64,000 nt of DNA, taken from Pedobacter sp. PF22-3. GTDB lineage: Bacteria > Bacteroidota > Bacteroidia > Sphingobacteriales > Sphingobacteriaceae. Below are positions 62,601 through 64,000 of the stretch, piece by piece. How positions within the stretch are numbered: position 1 is the first letter of the stretch; each line of letters starts with the position of its first letter. A model generated the notes under the pieces. It was not told the origin of the DNA. It did no database searches and saw nothing but the letters and a program-made list of their open reading frames with translations. The stretch is from contig NZ_JAPIVP010000001.1 in the NCBI RefSeq assembly GCF_026239555.1, positions 620,001 through 684,000 of the forward strand, written 5' to 3'. A program made the position numbers and the translations under genes.

Positions 62601-62744
62601 TCAAAACCATTGGCTATCGTAGTTATTGGTGGGTTGGTAACAAATACTTTATTTAATCTTTTTGTTTATCCGATCGTATTTTATTGGTCGTACCAAAAAA
62701 AAGTTTATGGAGGGTTCAATGATACAAAAAGACAGATTGGATAA
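59604..62744 (+). CDS. Heavy-metal RND efflux permease (CusA/CzcA-like)
   Basis: 1046 residues. The HME signature GAIDFGIIIDGAVVMVEGIF places D396 in TM4. The first helix is in FALKNKYFIFFATFILLLAGYL with DAFPDVTNTNITIITQWPGRSAEEVE, the typical HME start. A second half with similar folding starts near residue 535. It exports a metal cation from the periplasm or cytoplasm, driven by protons. Cu(I)/Ag(I) pumps have three Met residues in the porter domain; I cannot settle which ion from sequence. Last gene of the operon. Confidence 0.95.
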   Translation: MNKFIKSIIGFALKNKYFIFFATFILLLAGYLSFKHTTIDAFPDVTNTNITIITQWPGRSAEEVEKFVSRPLEIAMNPTEKRTSIRSSSLFGLSIVKVSFEDDVDYAEARVQVNNHLEEADLPEGIQPEVQPPYGPTGEIFRYTLASDTKSVRELKTLQDWVVQRELLSVSGIADVVSFGGEVKTYQITVDPQKAIQYGVSATELFEAVSKSNINVGGDVIVQSGQAYVVRGIGVLNNIDEIRNVVVDNINGTPIYVKTIADVAESALPRLGQVGRDGDPDVVEGIIVMRKGGNPSEIIARLKEKINTINSTILPDDVKIKPFYDREDLVNYSVHTVMGNMLEGILFVTLIVFLFMADWRTTLIVSIIIPLALLFAFICLKLKGMPANLLSMGAIDFGIIIDGAVVMVEGIFVVLDAKARKLGMEKFDKMSKLGFIKKACLENGKGILFAKLIIITGLLPIFTFEKVEGKMFSPLAWTLSFALLGALILTFTLVPAMASVLLKKNVKEKHNIFLAWITKATLKFYDICFKKKKLVFGISIIVLFLGAFSFNFLGTEFLPSLDEGSIYVRATGPLSISLDETKRLSNEMRKIFLSFEEVKQVMSQTGRPNDGTDATGFYNMEFHVDIYPRKEWKRKQSKEQLIERMQEKLKSFPGISLNFSQPISDNVEEAVSGVKGSIVVKLFGENFEYIEQEEEKIESILKTVDGIEDLGILRNLGQPELQINLDQKKMALYGVSTADANAVIEMAIGGKAATQIYEGERKFDLIIRYPEDFRNDESSISKLSVPTLSGSNVQLGEISSISKITGPSMIYRDKHKRYGAIKFSIRGRDMGSVIAEAQQKVNAKIKLPQGYQLEWAGDFENQQRAIARLSKAVPVSLLLIFFILFVLFGNFKDALLVLNNVPFAMIGGILALLAAGVNFNISAGIGFIALFGICVQNGVILITRFKTNITELKYHPNWTFTDAMRDGIASRFRPVLMTALMAAIGLMPAALSTGIGSEASKPLAIVVIGGLVTNTLFNLFVYPIVFYWSYQKKVYGGFNDTKRQIG

Positions 62745-62806
62745 GAGGGACTCACTTAGCGTTTATCAATCGCAGCAACACTGAAAAATCCTTGCATTAA
62801 AACAAA

Positions 62807-62836
62807 AAAGGCTGATACCAAATGGTATCAGCCTTT
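62807..62836. terminator. Bidirectional terminator between the metal permease and the TonB receptor
   Basis: AAAGGCTGATACC pairs perfectly with GGTATCAGCCTTT around a four-base loop (AAAT). An A-run stands before and T-rich sequence after the stem, so it works in both directions for convergent genes. Confidence 0.85.
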
Positions 62837-62858
62837 AGTACTATTTGAAAATTTCCTG

Positions 62859-64000
62859 TTAAAACTTGAAAGTAAAATTACCCGTAACTTTAGCCGGACT
62901 TTGAGCGGCATACCTAAACGACCAGTATTTTTCGTTAGTGAGGTTATCTATCTTTAAACCGATCCTATATTTGGGTTTGTCGTAAAATACAGCAGCATCA
63001 AGCACGGTATAAGATGGAATACTGAATTTAAATGTAGCCGTATTTACCTGGTTATAAGAACTACCGTAAATCCCGCCAAAACCCAGTCCCAAGCCTTGAG
63101 CAGCACCATCAATTAAACGATAACTGATCCATATATTAGCCATTTTTGGTGCTCCGGCAGTTGCTGGTCTTAAACCTTCAATACTGGCATTGGCTTTGGT
63201 ATATTTACTGTCATTATAAGTGTAGCCAGCAATAATGTTTAATCCAGGTACTGGATTGGCAATAATTTCTGCCTCAAACCCTTTACTTAACTGGGTACCA
63301 TCCTGTAATGAAAAGTTGGCGTGTACAACATCATCGTATAATGTATTGGTTACCTTGATGTCGTAATAGCTCAAAGTAGCACTGATTTTATCAAGATCAA
63401 ACTTGGCACCACCCTCAAACTGGTTGGCATAACTTGGCTTAAAGGTATTTCCTTCAAAATCAGAACCGCCGTTGTTGCTAAACCCGTTCATGTAATTACC
63501 AAATATCGAAACCTTGTCTTTCACGATTTGATAAACCGCACCGAACCTTGGCGAAAAAGCAGTTTGGTTATATTTTCCTTTGGTAATGTCGTTGGCAAAA
63601 TCATACGTTCCTCCATTAAAATAACGATCTACCCTTACACCAGCCATAACCAGCAATTTATCGGTTATGTTCAACACATCAGAAACATAAGCACTATAAG
63701 TGGTTTCCTCATTCGAAACCTGATTATTATAGGTTGCCGTTGTGAATAATGGTGAGATCTTGGTTGAATTAAAATTATTGTAAGCAGTACCAGGTTTTTT
63801 AAAATTTAAAGCCGGCATATTTACCGTAGCATCGTTACGTGTAGCACGCAGGCTGTAAAAATCTACACCTAGTACTACCCGGTTTCGTAAACTGCCTATT
63901 TTAAAATCGCCATTAAAATTCTGCTGGATATCAGTTCCGTAGTAAGGATAATCCTGATTGGTAACCGATTGCCTTAAAGTAGAGTCTGTTAATAAGTTGA
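62859..64000 (-). CDS. TonB-dependent receptor, C-terminal part, 5' truncated by the window edge
   Basis: About 380 residues in frame to the right window edge; the frame is open beyond 63818, with the sequence GDFKIGSLRNRVVLGVDFYSLRATRN in front. The beta-barrel strands (SVFGNYMNGFSNNGGSDFEGNTFKPSYANQFEGGAKFDL, FRYAAQSPAKVTGNFTFKF ending in the C-terminal aromatic) are those of outer-membrane TonB receptors of the siderophore (FhuA/FecA) type. The plug domain and signal peptide lie outside the window. It is convergent with the metal efflux operon; the substrate may be a siderophore. Confidence 0.88.
   Translation of the reverse strand, partial: NLLTDSTLRQSVTNQDYPYYGTDIQQNFNGDFKIGSLRNRVVLGVDFYSLRATRNDATVNMPALNFKKPGTAYNNFNSTKISPLFTTATYNNQVSNEETTYSAYVSDVLNITDKLLVMAGVRVDRYFNGGTYDFANDITKGKYNQTAFSPRFGAVYQIVKDKVSIFGNYMNGFSNNGGSDFEGNTFKPSYANQFEGGAKFDLDKISATLSYYDIKVTNTLYDDVVHANFSLQDGTQLSKGFEAEIIANPVPGLNIIAGYTYNDSKYTKANASIEGLRPATAGAPKMANIWISYRLIDGAAQGLGLGFGGIYGSSYNQVNTATFKFSIPSYTVLDAAVFYDKPKYRIGLKIDNLTNEKYWSFRYAAQSPAKVTGNFTFKF

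Overview
The window looks like a chromosomal segment of a Bacteroidota organism, most likely Sphingobacteriaceae and Pedobacter-like. The signs are AT-rich intergenic DNA, promoters of the Bacteroidetes form (TTTG, about 19 bp, TAnnTTTG), a MurF-Alr fusion, a SusC/FhuA-type TonB receptor, LytS/LytTR and RND gene clusters and many short intergenic repeats. All assignments are from reading the sequence; no database search was possible.

Layout. 1-7.2 kb: the 5' part of murF-alr, recX, then two near-identical tRNA-Gly(GCC)/tRNA-Leu(UAA) pairs, each followed by small cargo genes of unknown function. The second cargo gene is bracketed by a 71/72-bp direct repeat of the tRNA terminator. 7.6-20 kb: stress and housekeeping accessory genes (NAD(P)-binding DUF2867 protein, DUF2256, lipocalin, zinc alcohol dehydrogenase, LuxR-type response regulator, ECF sigma factor, esterase, AI-2E-type permease, exported peroxiredoxin, SRPBCC protein), with a frameshifted response-regulator remnant at about 9.9 kb. 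20.6-27.4 kb: a tolC-RND-adaptor-AraC efflux operon. 27.7-34.7 kb: an ABC exporter whose permease is fused to an M1 aminopeptidase, divergent from a LytS/LytTR two-component system, with a candidate shared operator between them. 34.7-37.3 kb: 2OG-Fe(II) oxygenase, APH-like kinase and dienelactone hydrolase. 37.5-43.2 kb: a compact Ter stress cluster (TerC, HAD, PRTase, two TerD proteins, TelA, unknown protein). 43.3-49.6 kb: small exported proteins, DoxX, VOC, GlxA-type and AraC regulators. 49.9-53.8 kb: a probable fucose or other sugar-acid operon (FucP-type permease, UxaA-type dehydratase, SDR). 54.1-62.7 kb: AlkA-type glycosylase, then an OmpR/HK pair and a CusCBA/CzcCBA-type metal efflux operon that share a candidate 11-bp-periodic operator. 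The window ends in a TonB-dependent receptor.

Most noteworthy signals: (1) matching tandem TTTAAT-N5 operators upstream of both the metal-type two-component genes and their efflux operon, with promoters that predict nearly leaderless mRNAs; (2) paired 21/22-bp-spaced CCTTTCATCAT sites between the ABC/M1 peptidase genes and the LytTR system; (3) degenerate intergenic arrays with a strict 7-bp period at three loci; (4) several families of short palindromic mobile-like repeats, one of which survives at one locus as fused terminal repeats only; (5) a lipoprotein resembling the non-catalytic N-terminal domain of peptidyl-Lys metallopeptidases.
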